Below, piece after piece: positions 1 to 5,825 of a DNA stretch of 7,894 bases. The stretch is from Acidobacteriaceae bacterium. GTDB taxonomy: Bacteria; Acidobacteriota; Terriglobia; Terriglobales; Acidobacteriaceae. The stretch spans positions 1 to 7,894 of the forward strand of contig JASHTU010000476.1 of NCBI GenBank assembly GCA_030040395.1, given 5' to 3'. Made by a program: the position numbers and the translations under genes. Positions within the stretch are counted from its first letter, which is position 1. Each line of letters begins with the position of its first letter. The notes below the pieces were generated by a model that saw only the letters and a list, made by a program, of their open reading frames with translations, had not been told where the DNA came from and made no database searches.

Positions 1-559
1 AGTCGAGATAGGCGGCCATGCGGCCGGCGGGGGTGGAGTCCACCGGTTTCTCGACGCCGCAGAGTTTTTGCATCTCGGCCACTAGGCGCGCGCCCTCACC
101 CGGAGCAAAAATCTCAGTCTGAATCCAATGGGTCATCAACTCGTCGGCGTGGTAGCCGAGGAGGCGCTCGGCGGCGGGGTTGACGTAGATGGGGCGGCTG
201 TCGAGGCCCACGGCGACGATGGCCGGTCCGGCGGAATCGAGGAGATCGTTGACAGGACCGGCAGTTGGCGGCCGATCGGCGACCTCGGGGAAGCGGATGA
301 AGAGGCGGAAGGCGAGGAGCAAAGCCGATACGAAAGCGGCGAACAGTACGAGACCATCGAAGCGGGGACCGGCGGCGATGCGCACCGCAATCGCGCTCAG
401 AGCCAGGAGCAAAGCCAGGCAGGCGAGAAGCATCCAAACCGTGGCTGCACGCGAGCGGACTGCCGGCGCATGCGGTTTCGCGCTGGCGTTCGGCCCCAAT
501 GACGGGTTTTCGTCTCTGGAGCGTCCTGTCGTCGCGACTCCGTCCAGGCGACTCCCCAT
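1..559 (-). CDS. Membrane-anchored PAS-domain sensor protein, N-terminal part (runs off the left edge)
   Basis: The third minus frame stays open from an ATG at 559 to the window edge, giving 186 residues. Seen: a polar N-terminus, two hydrophobic segments at about residues 40-63 (AATVWMLLACLALLLAL...) and 68-88 (GLVLFAAFVSALLLAF), then a PAS domain from about residue 100. PAS hallmarks are AIVAVGLDSRPIYVNPAAER followed by LLGYHADEL, and then a linker PGEGARLVAEMQKLCG. A PAS domain usually senses a ligand, redox state or light and feeds an output domain such as a histidine kinase or GGDEF. The output domain lies outside the window, so the function is open. The start is supported by AGGGGGAG just upstream. 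GTG at 562 and ATG at 574 are in frame and also possible. The gene diverges from the nuclease at 887. I am confident of the PAS call, not of the output type. Confidence 0.8.
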   Translation of the reverse strand, partial: MGSRLDGVATTGRSRDENPSLGPNASAKPHAPAVRSRAATVWMLLACLALLLALSAIAVRIAAGPRFDGLVLFAAFVSALLLAFRLFIRFPEVADRPPTAGPVNDLLDSAGPAIVAVGLDSRPIYVNPAAERLLGYHADELMTHWIQTEIFAPGEGARLVAEMQKLCGVEKPVDSTPAGRMAAYLD

Positions 560-735
560 CACTCCCCCTGCCATGAATTTTCGGCCTTTCCGGCAAGACG
601 AAGCGCTTGGCTCTCCTCCGCGGCGGACCCCGGCGCTTTCAAGCCAGGTTTTGGCAGCACGCGAAGCCCCCACTTTACGCCAGACCGAGCGAACCCGGAG
701 CGGACGCCAAGAAGCCTACAGCGCTAATTTTTACC

Positions 736-743
736 AGTATAAT
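736..743. promoter_or_regulatory. Symmetric -10 element, possible bidirectional promoter
   Basis: AGTATAAT gives TATAAT (738-743) on the plus strand and TATACT (741-736) on the minus strand. It sits between two divergent genes, so one AT-rich box could serve both. The plus -35 position at 17-base spacing is CCTACA, a weak match to TTGACA, and the minus -35 is no better. Predicted leaders would be about 135 bases toward the nuclease and about 170 toward the PAS gene. This is sequence-pattern evidence only. Confidence 0.35.
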
Positions 744-800
744 CGCTTGCGACCTGTTTTCCACAGAAATTGCAGCCATTACGAAGGGACGAGGTACTTC

Positions 801-846
801 GGTTACCGGCGGCCCCGGTGACCGGGGGTCCCTGGGTCTTCGACCC
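801..846 (+). promoter_or_regulatory. Two consecutive small hairpins in the leader of the nuclease gene
   Basis: GGTTACCGG (801-809) pairs with CCGGTGACC (815-823) around a 5-base loop with one G-T wobble. GGGTC (834-838) pairs with GACCC (842-846) around TTC. Both would lie in the 5' leader if transcription starts at the TATAAT near 738. No T-run follows either, so they are not typical terminators. They match no riboswitch class that I recognise. Confidence 0.3.
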
Positions 847-874
847 GGCGACGAAGATCTCTCGATGAGGGCCG

Positions 875-880
875 TATACT
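875..880 (+). promoter_or_regulatory. -10-like box (TATACT) immediately before the nuclease start
   Basis: TATACT ends 6 bases before the ATG at 887, and no Shine-Dalgarno sequence lies between. A -10 at this distance would put the first transcribed base at or next to the A of the ATG, which fits leaderless transcription. The -35 position (about 852-857, CGAAGA) does not resemble TTGACA, so support is limited. Confidence 0.3.
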
Positions 881-886
881 GGCGTC

Positions 887-1831
887 ATGTTTCGACAAAA
901 GTGGGCAGGTCACACATTTTCGCGCCGGGCGTTCCGGTTGGCGCTGGCTTGGGCTTTCTCAATCGGAGTGGCGTGCCACGCGCCGTCCGCCCACGCTTGG
1001 GGCAATGACGGTCACCGCATCATCAATAGGCTGGCGGCGAGCGCGCTGCCCGCGGATGTACCGGCGTTTTTGCGTTCGGAGGCGGCGATCAGCGAGATCG
1101 AGTATCTGGGACCGGAGCCGGATCGCTGGCGGTCACCGGCCGAGGCAGAGTTAAGCACGGCGCAGGCGCCGGAGCATTTTATCGATTTGGAGCTTGCCGA
1201 CAAGTTGGGACCGCTGCCGCACAATCGTTTCGATTTTCTGGCGGCGGTGTACGCCGCGGGCGAGCGTCCAGAGAAGATTGGCCTGCAGCCTTGGCAGACC
1301 GACGAGGTGTGGGAGCGGTTGAAGTCGGCGATGCGGGATTACCGGGAGCTGAAGGCGGCGGGAAAAGACACGCAGCCGGTGGAGCAGGCAATCATCTTCT
1401 ATGCGGGCTGGCTGGGTCATTACGTGGGCGACGGCTCACAGCCGCTGCACACCACGGTGGAGTACAACGGGTGGGCGGGGCCGAATCCGCACGGATACAC
1501 GACCAGCCATCAGATTCACTACGAATTCGAAAGCGAGTTTGTGTCGGCGAACATTCACGTGGCCGAGGTGCAGGCGGACGTGACGCCGGTGCAGGCGATC
1601 GAGGGCGACATGTTCGACGCGTATGTGGCCTATCTGCGGCGCACGGCGACCTACGTGGAAGAGGTGTACCAACTGGACAAGGCAGGCGGATTCGCAGGCG
1701 CGGGGACGGCGGCGTCACGAGCCTTTACCGCTGCGCGGCTGGCGGCTGGAGCCAGCATGCTGCGCGACATGATTTACACGGCGTGGCGGGAAAGCGCACA
1801 GCCTGTGCCGGACCGCTATGCGGGGCAATGA
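887..1831 (+). CDS. Exported S1/P1-type zinc-dependent nuclease
   Basis: The 314-residue protein has an N-terminal export signal with an SRRAFR stretch (residues 12-17, twin-arginine-like) before a hydrophobic core, and cleavage is predicted after AHA37. Cleavage there makes Trp38 the new N-terminus and His43 the sixth residue. That is exactly the W1/H6 arrangement of the P1/S1 nuclease trinuclear zinc site. Other candidate ligands are D79 (PDRW), H97 (EHFID), H178 and D182 (GHYVGD), H188 (QPLH) and H211 with E215 in HYEFE, where P1 has H-x3-D. Family members cleave single-stranded nucleic acid and 3'-nucleotides outside the cytoplasm. The mature protein has no cysteine, so it lacks the disulfides of fungal P1. 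It has no clear Shine-Dalgarno sequence and is convergent with the DUF2062 gene 20 bases away. The family call is strong; the substrate is inferred. Confidence 0.88.
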   Translation: MFRQKWAGHTFSRRAFRLALAWAFSIGVACHAPSAHAWGNDGHRIINRLAASALPADVPAFLRSEAAISEIEYLGPEPDRWRSPAEAELSTAQAPEHFIDLELADKLGPLPHNRFDFLAAVYAAGERPEKIGLQPWQTDEVWERLKSAMRDYRELKAAGKDTQPVEQAIIFYAGWLGHYVGDGSQPLHTTVEYNGWAGPNPHGYTTSHQIHYEFESEFVSANIHVAEVQADVTPVQAIEGDMFDAYVAYLRRTATYVEEVYQLDKAGGFAGAGTAASRAFTAARLAAGASMLRDMIYTAWRESAQPVPDRYAGQ

Positions 1832-1851
1832 GGAGGCGCCTGACGGACGGT

Positions 1852-2307
1852 TTACTCGGCGGGTTCGGCGGCGAGGGAAGAAATACGGCGCAGAATGGCG
1901 GCGAGTGGGCCCATGGCGATGACCACGGCGGGAACGGCGAAGAAGAACCAGGCCAGGGTGGCTTGGCCGGCGAGCGCAGCTAATTGGGCGATGGCGTGCG
2001 TGAAGGGAAGGTGGGGCAGCGCGGCGGCCGCCAGGGCGCGATCCGACTTGAGGTCAAGGAGCCATCCGCCGAGGCGCAGGAAGGGCGCGATGAGCAGCAG
2101 TTGCAGGGGCATGGCGGCGTAGTTCGCGGCCTGGATGGCGGGCAGGTTGAGGCCGAGGGCGAGGGCAAGGACCGCGCAAAGAATGGTGGGCGCGCCGACG
2201 ACGGGAATGCAGCCGATGGCGAAGCCGAGAGCCAGAGTGAGGGCCAAGCGATCGGGCGAAACGCCCTGCCGCAACCAAACCGCCGCATTGCGCTGAATCG
2301 AAGCCAC
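1852..2307 (-). CDS. DUF2062 family small membrane protein
   Basis: The 151-residue protein begins at GTG 2307. An in-frame TGA lies only 18 bases upstream (TGA GAG GGC GTT TAC CCG GTG), which essentially fixes this start. Seen: the family-typical amphipathic beginning (VSPDRLALTLALGFAIGCIPVVG, residues 16-38), a second hydrophobic stretch (residues 40-56), the NYAAMPLQLLLIAPFLRLGGWLL segment (62-84) and a C-terminal hydrophobic helix (about 117-138). DUF2062 proteins are inner-membrane proteins of unknown biochemical function, sometimes fused or adjacent to glycosyltransferases; none is seen here. The gene stands alone, convergent with the nuclease and divergent from ruvC. The family assignment is good; no activity can be stated. 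Confidence 0.82.
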   Translation of the reverse strand: MASIQRNAAVWLRQGVSPDRLALTLALGFAIGCIPVVGAPTILCAVLALALGLNLPAIQAANYAAMPLQLLLIAPFLRLGGWLLDLKSDRALAAAALPHLPFTHAIAQLAALAGQATLAWFFFAVPAVVIAMGPLAAILRRISSLAAEPAE

Positions 2308-2408
2308 CGGGTAAACGCCCTCTCAGTAGACTTTGAGACACGGGCCGGCGAAAGAAGTTTTATTTTCCCGTGAATGTTTCCGGGGCGTACCAAAACCGGC
2401 ATCGCCGA

Positions 2409-2422
2409 TCGACAATGGTCGA
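2409..2422. repeat. 14-base perfect palindrome TCGAC-AATG-GTCGA
   Basis: The two 5-base arms are exact inverted copies separated by four bases. The palindrome lies about 100 bases upstream of the DUF2062 start and 250 upstream of ruvC. The size and form suit a dimeric repressor site, but no family consensus known to me fits, and such short palindromes also occur by chance. Confidence 0.25.
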
Positions 2423-2500
2423 ATTGGGACGAGGGGACGGCCGCGAGGCAGAGGGCTGAACAGCGGCGGGCCAATTCGAGCGCAATCCACCCGGGCGGGT

Positions 2501-2604
2501 GCTAAAGCCATCCTGGTTTTTGGGCTGCTTCACTGTCCAGGCTGAAGCCCGCACCTTTCAGAGCTGAAACCCTACCCTTGAAGGCTGAAGCTGATACCGT
2601 CCAG
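2501..2604. repeat. Cluster of imperfect GCTGAAGCC repeats spaced about 21 bases
   Basis: Copies start at 2501 (GCTAAAGCC), 2541 (GCTGAAGCC), 2563 (GCTGAAACC) and 2584 (GCTGAAGCT). The spacings of 40, 22 and 21 bases are near multiples of two helical turns. The core GGCT-GA-AGCC is itself a short inverted repeat. From memory, similar GGGCTGAAGCCC-type intergenic repeats are frequent in acidobacterial genomes, so this may be a decayed member of a dispersed REP-like family rather than a ruvC-specific operator. Confidence 0.45.
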
Positions 2605-2657
2605 GGCAAGTTCAAATTGTCCTGCTGCGGGCCGAACCGGAGGGGCTTAAACTGCGG

Positions 2658-2663
2658 TACACT
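2658..2663 (+). promoter_or_regulatory. -10-like box (TACACT) just upstream of ruvC
   Basis: TACACT ends 8 bases before the ATG at 2672. A GGAGGGG run exists at 2639-2645 but is more than 25 bases from that ATG, too far to act as its ribosome binding site. The spacing resembles that before the nuclease gene and would give a leaderless or nearly leaderless ruvC message. No good -35 is visible. Confidence 0.3.
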
Positions 2664-2671
2664 TGGACCGA

Positions 2672-3181
2672 ATGCGGGTGTTCGGGATCGACTGCGGGAC
2701 CGAGGTGACGGGTTTCGGCGTGGTGGAGATGGACAGCGCGGCCCGGGAGCCGCGGCTGGCCCTCAACGCAATGGGCGCGATCCGGGTAAAGAAAACGCTT
2801 CCCTTGCCTGCGCGGCTGGAGCAGGTATTTCGAGAACTGACGGTGGAGTTGGAACACTGGCGGCCCGATGCGGTGGCGATCGAGGAGGTTTTCTATTCCG
2901 TGAACGCAAAATCGGCGATCAAACTGGGACAGGTGCGAGGTGTGGCGCTGCTGGCGGCGGCGCGGCAGGGTCTTGCTGTGGCCGAATACGCTCCGCTGAA
3001 GATCAAATCGAGCGTGGTGGGGTACGGGCTGGCGTCCAAGGAGCAGGTGCAGTTCATGGTGGCCCGTTTGCTGGGCCTAGCGGCACCGCCGCAACCGGCG
3101 GATGCGGCCGACGCGCTGGCCGTGGCCATTTGCCACATCCACACCGCGCAGACGCTGGCTTTGCAGGGAGTGTCGCAATGA
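2672..3181 (+). CDS. ruvC: Crossover junction endodeoxyribonuclease RuvC
   Basis: RuvC is the dimeric Holliday junction resolvase that nicks symmetrically at branched DNA during recombinational repair, working with RuvAB. The 169-residue product has the usual length (E. coli about 173). Its acidic catalytic set is complete: D7 (FGIDCGT), E71 (AIEEVFY), and D144 and D147 (ADAADALAVA). The stretches SAIKLGQVRG (81-90) and VVGYGLASKEQVQFMV (115-130) are typical of the family. ATG 2672 is preferred over the in-frame TTG 2663 because it puts the first Asp at position 7, as in E. coli RuvC, and because the TTG also lacks a ribosome binding site. ruvA and ruvB are not in the window. The stop codon overlaps the next start (ATGA), suggesting translational coupling. 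Confidence 0.95.
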   Translation: MRVFGIDCGTEVTGFGVVEMDSAAREPRLALNAMGAIRVKKTLPLPARLEQVFRELTVELEHWRPDAVAIEEVFYSVNAKSAIKLGQVRGVALLAAARQGLAVAEYAPLKIKSSVVGYGLASKEQVQFMVARLLGLAAPPQPADAADALAVAICHIHTAQTLALQGVSQ

Positions 3182-3858
3182 GGGCGGCGGCTGGCGTGGC
3201 CGTGGCGGCTGCGTTGTTGATGGGCGCGCGGGGCTGGGCGGCGCCGCCCGACGGGACGGTTATTTCCGGGCCGGCGGTGGTGGTCGAGTTCACCAATCCC
3301 AGCCTGTCTCCTCCGCACTGGACGATGACGCTCCATCCCGACGGAAGCGGGCATTTCCGCTCCGAAATGGGTGCGGCGCCTCCCAGCGAGCGGGATGAGA
3401 TGCGTGTGCCCAACGTGAGCCGGGACTTCCAGGTAACCCCCAAGTTCGCCGCGAGCGTGTTTGAGACGGCGGAGCGGCACAATTGGTTCAACGAGCCGTG
3501 CGAGAGCCACATGAAGGTGGCCTTCCAGGGATGGAAGAAGTTCAGCTACAGCGGACCGGAGGGCCAGGGATCGTGCACATTTAATTATTCGAAAGACAAG
3601 CAAATCCAGGATCTGGGCGATTCGATGCAAGCGGTGGCGGAGACGCTACTGGAAGGGGTGCGGCTGGAGATGCTGCTGGAGCACGACCCCTTGGGCCTGG
3701 ACAAGGAGATCGAGGCCCTGGTGGAAGCCGCCCAGGACGGGCGTGCGCAACAGATATGCGCCATTCGCGGGATTCTGGAGCGGCTGGCGAAGGACGACGA
3801 CGTAATGGTGCTGGTGCGGAAGCGGGCCAAGTTGTTGCTAGCGCGGGCGCAGACTTAA
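3178..3858 (+). CDS. Exported protein of unknown function, translationally coupled to ruvC
   Basis: I do not recognise this 226-residue protein. Its ATG overlaps the ruvC stop (ATGA). The same frame is open further upstream to 2578, but that part is an out-of-frame reading of ruvC, so 3178 is the sensible start. Seen: a short signal peptide (VAVAAALLMGARGWA, cleavage near A21/A22); a beta-rich-looking region with VVVEFTNPSLSPPHWTMTL and HPDGSGHFRSE (about 34-63); PKFAASVFETAERHNWF (88-104); cysteines at 108 and 133 that could form a disulfide, with a third at 194; and a predominantly helical, charged C-terminal third (about 140-226). The DGSGHF pattern followed by a helix loosely recalls small periplasmic domains of unknown function. 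Its job next to a cytoplasmic resolvase is unclear, and co-transcription need not mean shared function. Confidence 0.75.
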   Translation: MRAAAGVAVAAALLMGARGWAAPPDGTVISGPAVVVEFTNPSLSPPHWTMTLHPDGSGHFRSEMGAAPPSERDEMRVPNVSRDFQVTPKFAASVFETAERHNWFNEPCESHMKVAFQGWKKFSYSGPEGQGSCTFNYSKDKQIQDLGDSMQAVAETLLEGVRLEMLLEHDPLGLDKEIEALVEAAQDGRAQQICAIRGILERLAKDDDVMVLVRKRAKLLLARAQT

Positions 3859-3981
3859 AGCGCGGACTTCGGGCGCGACGATTGAACGCGACTTTTCCCT
3901 GCCCGAGGGTGTCCAATAGTGTTGGGCTGCACGCAAGTGTGGATCGCGCTCGGAAGCGAGGCGAGGGGAAGGCGGTGCGCC

Positions 3982-5607
3982 ATGGGTTGCAGGGAAAAGC
4001 GTAAGGGGTGGCTGGGGCAAGGTTGGGGATGGATGGGAGCGGCGGCGCTGGCTCTCGTGGTGTGGATGGTTCCGTTTCTGCATGCGCAGGAGGGCGGACA
4101 GCCGGCGCGAGCGGTGCGGCTGAGCTACGTGGACGGGACGGTGAGCCTTACGCAGGGCGGTCAGGTGATCGCCAGCCAGGCGGTGGCGAACACGCCGCTG
4201 CTTGAAGGCATGCAACTGGCGACCGCCGGAGACGGGCGCGCCGAGGTCCAGTTCGAAGACGGCAGCGTGGCGCGGATTGCGCCTAACAGCACACTGACGC
4301 TAAAGGTACTGCGCGGTCAAGGCGCGGAGGGCGACGCGGTGTTGGAACTGAGCCGGGGGCTGGGGTACTTTGAGTTCGAAGGCACGGGTCAGGTCGGGCA
4401 GATGAGCGTGCACTTCGGTGACAGCCTGGCCACCGTGAGCGGCTTTACGGTGATGCGGGTGAGGATGGACAATCCTCCCGGCGATTTGGCCGTGTTTTCG
4501 GGCAACGCGCACCTAGAGGAGAACGGCGGACTTTCTCTCGATTTGCACGGCGGCGAGAGCGTGGCCCTCGATGCAAGCAGTCCCGGGAACTACAACCTCG
4601 CCGATAACATCCAGCAGGACTCATGGGACTCGTGGAACTCCGACCGCGACCAGGCGCTGACCGCCGAGTCGACCTCGCAAACCGGAGCGCAGGCGGAACT
4701 GGGGGGCGGGGATAACTCGAACCCGGCGTGGAACGACCTGGACGCGAACGGCAACTGGTACAACGTGCCGGGGCAGGGATATGTGTGGTCGCCGTATGAC
4801 GCGGCGAACGCGGGTTTTGATCCCTACGGGGTGGGGAACTGGATGTGGACGCCCGGCTACGGGTACGTTTGGGCCTCGGGCTATTCGTGGGGCTATCTGC
4901 CGTTTTCCTGTGGCGCGTGGAATTTCTACGGCGGCTTTGGCTGGGGCTGGGCGCCGGGTATTGGCGGCTGCACCCCCTGGTGGGGCCTTGGATTCTACCC
5001 CGGGCCGGTGATTGGGGTCGCGCCCATCGGCTACCGGCCGATTCACCGGCCGATTGTGCCTCGTCCTATCGGTCCGGGCGGACGGCATCTGCCCGTTCCC
5101 ATGATCGCTGTGAACCGCAGGCCGTTGGTGCTGAATGCCGGACTGCCGGCGCGGAGCAGGAATACGCCGGTGGTGATTGCCGGGCGGACGGTTACGCCAC
5201 TGCGGCCGCTCCCGGGCCGCGAGATGCCCGCGCGCACGGGGTATGAGCGCGCAGGGGTTGGATCCCAGGGGTTTGTGGGAACTTCGAGCAGACCGGCGGA
5301 AGGCGCGCGCTCAGGATTTGCGGTCACGCGTCCCACGTATACTCCTGCGCCCCGGGAAGCGGCAGGCCGCGAGTATGCGGCTCCCTACCGTGGCTACGGA
5401 GCGCCACCTGCGCGCACGTATTCCCCACTCCCTGCGCGCACGTATTCTCCTCCTGCCCGCACTAGCTCGCCGCCGGCGCCGCGTAGTTCCCCGGCGCCGC
5501 GGAGCGCCGCCCCTTCAGGAGGAGGCGGCTTCCATGGCGGTGGTGGTGGAGGTGGAGGCGGAGGCTCTCACAGCGGCGGCGGTGGAGGAGGCGGCGGCAG
5601 GCATTAG
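3982..5607 (+). CDS. Exported FecR-domain protein with Trp/Tyr/Gly-rich region (DUF6600-like) and poly-glycine tail
   Basis: The 541-residue protein starts at ATG 3982, with GAGGGGAAGG about 9 bases upstream. GTG 3919 is in frame but adds a Cys/Arg-rich stretch before the signal peptide and is less likely. Seen: a signal peptide (core AAALALVVWMVPF, cleavage near LHA35); a FecR domain, about residues 43-195, with VRLSYVDGTVSL, a TPLLEGMQL turn, FEDGSVARIAPNSTL and a GLGYFEF strand; a WDSWNSDRD linker (215-222); a Trp/Tyr/Gly-rich block (about 250-336) with GNWYNVPGQGYVWSPY and GNWMWTPGYGYVWA; a Pro/Arg-rich stretch; and a glycine tail (about 513-541) ending GGRH. In Bacteroidota FecR is an anti-sigma factor; here there is no TonB receptor, sigma factor or N-terminal cytoplasmic part, so an envelope or structural role is more plausible. 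The repeated W/Y/G block resembles DUF6600 proteins. The role is unknown. Confidence 0.78.
   Translation: MGCREKRKGWLGQGWGWMGAAALALVVWMVPFLHAQEGGQPARAVRLSYVDGTVSLTQGGQVIASQAVANTPLLEGMQLATAGDGRAEVQFEDGSVARIAPNSTLTLKVLRGQGAEGDAVLELSRGLGYFEFEGTGQVGQMSVHFGDSLATVSGFTVMRVRMDNPPGDLAVFSGNAHLEENGGLSLDLHGGESVALDASSPGNYNLADNIQQDSWDSWNSDRDQALTAESTSQTGAQAELGGGDNSNPAWNDLDANGNWYNVPGQGYVWSPYDAANAGFDPYGVGNWMWTPGYGYVWASGYSWGYLPFSCGAWNFYGGFGWGWAPGIGGCTPWWGLGFYPGPVIGVAPIGYRPIHRPIVPRPIGPGGRHLPVPMIAVNRRPLVLNAGLPARSRNTPVVIAGRTVTPLRPLPGREMPARTGYERAGVGSQGFVGTSSRPAEGARSGFAVTRPTYTPAPREAAGREYAAPYRGYGAPPARTYSPLPARTYSPPARTSSPPAPRSSPAPRSAAPSGGGGFHGGGGGGGGGGSHSGGGGGGGGRH
5408..5447 (+). repeat. Short tandem repeat encoding PARTYSP units
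   Basis: A 16-base unit, CTGCGCGCACGTATTC, occurs at 5408 and 5432 (period 24 bases). A diverged third unit follows (encoding PARTSSP). It lies inside the Pro/Arg-rich part of the FecR-domain protein and probably varies in copy number by slippage. Confidence 0.6.
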
Positions 5608-5717
5608 AGCGTTTTCGAGTCAAATCTTGCCGTTGTGGCATAGCGGAGGGTGGTGTTTCTTTGAAGAAAACGCCACTCCGCTTCCCGGTTTCTGAAAAGA
5701 GCAGAATTGAAAACGCT
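5608..5717. repeat. Inverted-repeat stretch after the FecR-domain gene
   Basis: AGCGTTTTC (5608-5616), starting right after the stop codon, has an exact 9-base inverted copy GAAAACGCT at 5709-5717 and an 8-base one (GAAAACGC, 5666-5673) in between. Separately, 5643-5659 (GCGGAG..TGGTGTTTC) pairs with 5666-5681 to form a bulged hairpin. No long T-run follows, so it is not a classical terminator. It could be a decayed non-coding repeat element or an mRNA 3' structure. Confidence 0.4.
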
Positions 5718-5746
5718 GTCACGGAACGCCTTGTTTCGCAAGCGGT

Positions 5747-5788
5747 GAAGGGCCCGGTCGAATCGTGGACCGGGCTCTTCGATTTTCC
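5747..5788 (+). terminator. Strong hairpin terminator between convergent genes
   Basis: GAAG-G-GCCCGGTC (5747-5759) pairs with GACCGGGC-T-CTTC (5768-5780) over 13 positions with one G-T wobble and an 8-base loop, followed by GATTTT. It ends transcription from the FecR-domain gene. It also lies just beyond the end of the convergent TOBE regulator, but on the minus strand no T-run follows the stem. Confidence 0.7.
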
Positions 5789-5825
5789 GGCGCGCGACGG
5801 CCGGGGTAAACCCTGATTATTCACC

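Larger units (their letters stand above)
560..886. other. Divergent intergenic region between the PAS gene and the nuclease gene
   Basis: This 327-base stretch separates two divergent starts (559 minus, 887 plus). I see no credible coding frame in it: the open frames crossing it are low-complexity, Arg/Pro-rich shadows. It is locally less GC-rich around 721-780. It contains a perfect TATAAT that reads as TATACT on the other strand, two small hairpins (801-823, 834-846) and a second -10-like box close to the nuclease start. Confidence 0.6.
2308..2671. other. Divergent intergenic region between DUF2062 and ruvC
   Basis: These 364 bases hold no believable gene; the short open frames here have no domain-like or start-site support. 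The stretch contains a 14-base palindrome (2409-2422), a second palindrome (CACCCG-GG-CGGGTG, 2488-2501), a cluster of GCTGAAGCC-like repeats (2501-2604) and a -10-like TACACT at 2658. It must carry the promoters of both flanking genes, but no -35/-10 pair with good matches stands out. Confidence 0.55.

Noticed and set aside
114..821. Several 84 to 210-codon frames over the left end of the window
   Set aside because: They are low-complexity and overlap the third minus frame, which encodes a clear two-helix plus PAS protein.
790..886. Riboswitch before the nuclease gene
   Set aside because: The hairpins do not match the conserved core of any class I can recall, including c-di-GMP, cobalamin and TPP.
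941..982. Lipoprotein signal (Cys30) in the nuclease
   Set aside because: The residues before Cys30 are G-V-A, without the Leu-type residue expected at -3, and cleavage after AHA37 explains the Trp1/His6 zinc site exactly.
1291..1983. 230-codon plus-strand frame spanning the nuclease and DUF2062 3' ends
   Set aside because: It is a Gly/Arg-rich shadow in the wrong frame of the nuclease, which itself has an intact zinc-ligand set.
2501..2604. CRISPR array
   Set aside because: The repeated unit is only about 9 bases and imperfect, the period is about 21 bases, and no spacer/repeat structure or cas gene is present.
2578..3177. Upstream extension of the 3178-3858 reading frame through ruvC
   Set aside because: The translated part is an Arg/Gly-rich low-complexity shadow of ruvC in another frame. 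ruvC has all its catalytic residues, and ATG 3178 overlaps its stop codon in the classic coupled manner.
2893..3630. 245-codon open frame on the minus strand
   Set aside because: It is antisense to ruvC and the following gene, has no domain-like sequence, and long stop-free antisense frames are expected at this GC content.
3919..3981. GTG 3919 as the start of the FecR-domain protein
   Set aside because: It would put 21 polar, Cys/Arg-containing residues ahead of a complete signal peptide, and there is no ribosome binding site before it. ATG 3982 has a purine-rich GAGGGGAAGG upstream.
4621..5088. 155-codon minus-strand frame within the FecR-domain gene
   Set aside because: It is an Arg/Pro-rich antisense reading of the aromatic-glycine block, with no start-site support.
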